Positions 5,132-5,204 of a stretch of DNA of 5,204 nucleotides are shown one piece after another. The notes below the pieces were generated by a model, which saw only the letters and a list, made by a program, of their open reading frames with translations, made no database searches and was not told the origin of the DNA. The stretch's first letter is position 1, and every line of letters begins with the position of its first letter. The stretch is from Spirochaetia bacterium (GTDB lineage Bacteria > Spirochaetota > Spirochaetia > Treponematales > Breznakiellaceae): the NCBI GenBank assembly GCA_025997875.1, contig BNVE01000189.1, positions 1 to 5,204 on the forward strand. Reading direction: 5' to 3'. The translations under genes were made by a program, and so were the position numbers.

Positions 5132-5204
5132 GATTTTATGACATTGATACCGCCCTGATTGAAGCCATAGAACGGGGAGACAGCCCGGTACGCCTGGGGA
5201 TTAG
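5128..5204 (+). CDS. Unidentified phage tail-region protein, 5' end only
   Basis: The ATG overlaps the tail tube stop (ATGA, 5128-5131) and GAGGGG (5114-5119) lies 8 bases upstream, so translational coupling is likely. Only 25 codons are in the window (MRFYDIDTALIEAIERGDSP and five more), which do not identify a family. Position after a tail tube gene would suit a tail assembly chaperone, tape measure or baseplate/fibre component. I cannot choose among these. Confidence 0.7.
   Translation, partial: MRFYDIDTALIEAIERGDSPVRLGI

Overview
The window joins a chromosomal metal-handling/signalling locus (1-2692) to a block of phage virion genes (3039-5204), separated by a scarred intergenic stretch. 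Base composition is mixed, near 50% G+C. The protein flavours (a Firmicutes-like sensor kinase, a fused HMA-TauE/SafE protein, tailed-phage head-tail genes) resemble what I recall from gut anaerobes, including termite-gut treponemes. That assignment is from memory and weak; no marker gene here fixes the taxon.

Left part. A minus-strand gene running off the left edge encodes an HMA metal-binding domain (GMTCVNC) fused to the start of a TauE/SafE-type membrane transporter. Divergent from it is an OmpR/PhoB-family response regulator (573-1268), overlapping by 4 bp a transmembrane histidine kinase (1265-2692). The 165-bp divergent spacer holds two 22-bp tandem-repeat boxes (two 11-bp units each, consensus TYGACAYAATT). 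They are mirror-oriented, one per promoter, each exactly 6 bp upstream of a -10-like hexamer. This is PhoB-box-type architecture and suggests that the regulator controls both itself and the HMA-SafE gene. A metal (probably copper) response is a reasonable inference.

Middle. After the kinase lies a minus-strand remnant of a cyclophilin-like-fold protein. Only its C-terminal part is recognisable, and its end runs antisense into the kinase 3' end. The following 155 bp are AT-rich and non-coding as far as I can see.

Right part. A co-directional virion cluster encodes a gp6-like head-tail connector (3039-3644), a probable tail terminator (3740-4165), a probable tail tube protein (4265-5131), and the first 25 codons of another gene (5128 onward) coupled by ATGA overlap. 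No capsid, portal or terminase genes precede the connector, so the left end of this phage block looks truncated or rearranged.

Most striking signal. The two roughly 95-bp gaps between the virion genes are copies of one element that folds into three consecutive hairpins. Hairpin 1 is a perfect 14-15 bp stem whose 5' arm is the last two codons and stop of the upstream gene, so its 3' arm is gene-specific. Hairpin 2 is an 11-bp stem with an AGA loop. An invariant 11-nt linker follows, then hairpin 3, which abuts the downstream Shine-Dalgarno. Differences between the copies are compensated across the stems, so the fold looks selected. I do not recognise it as a described family.
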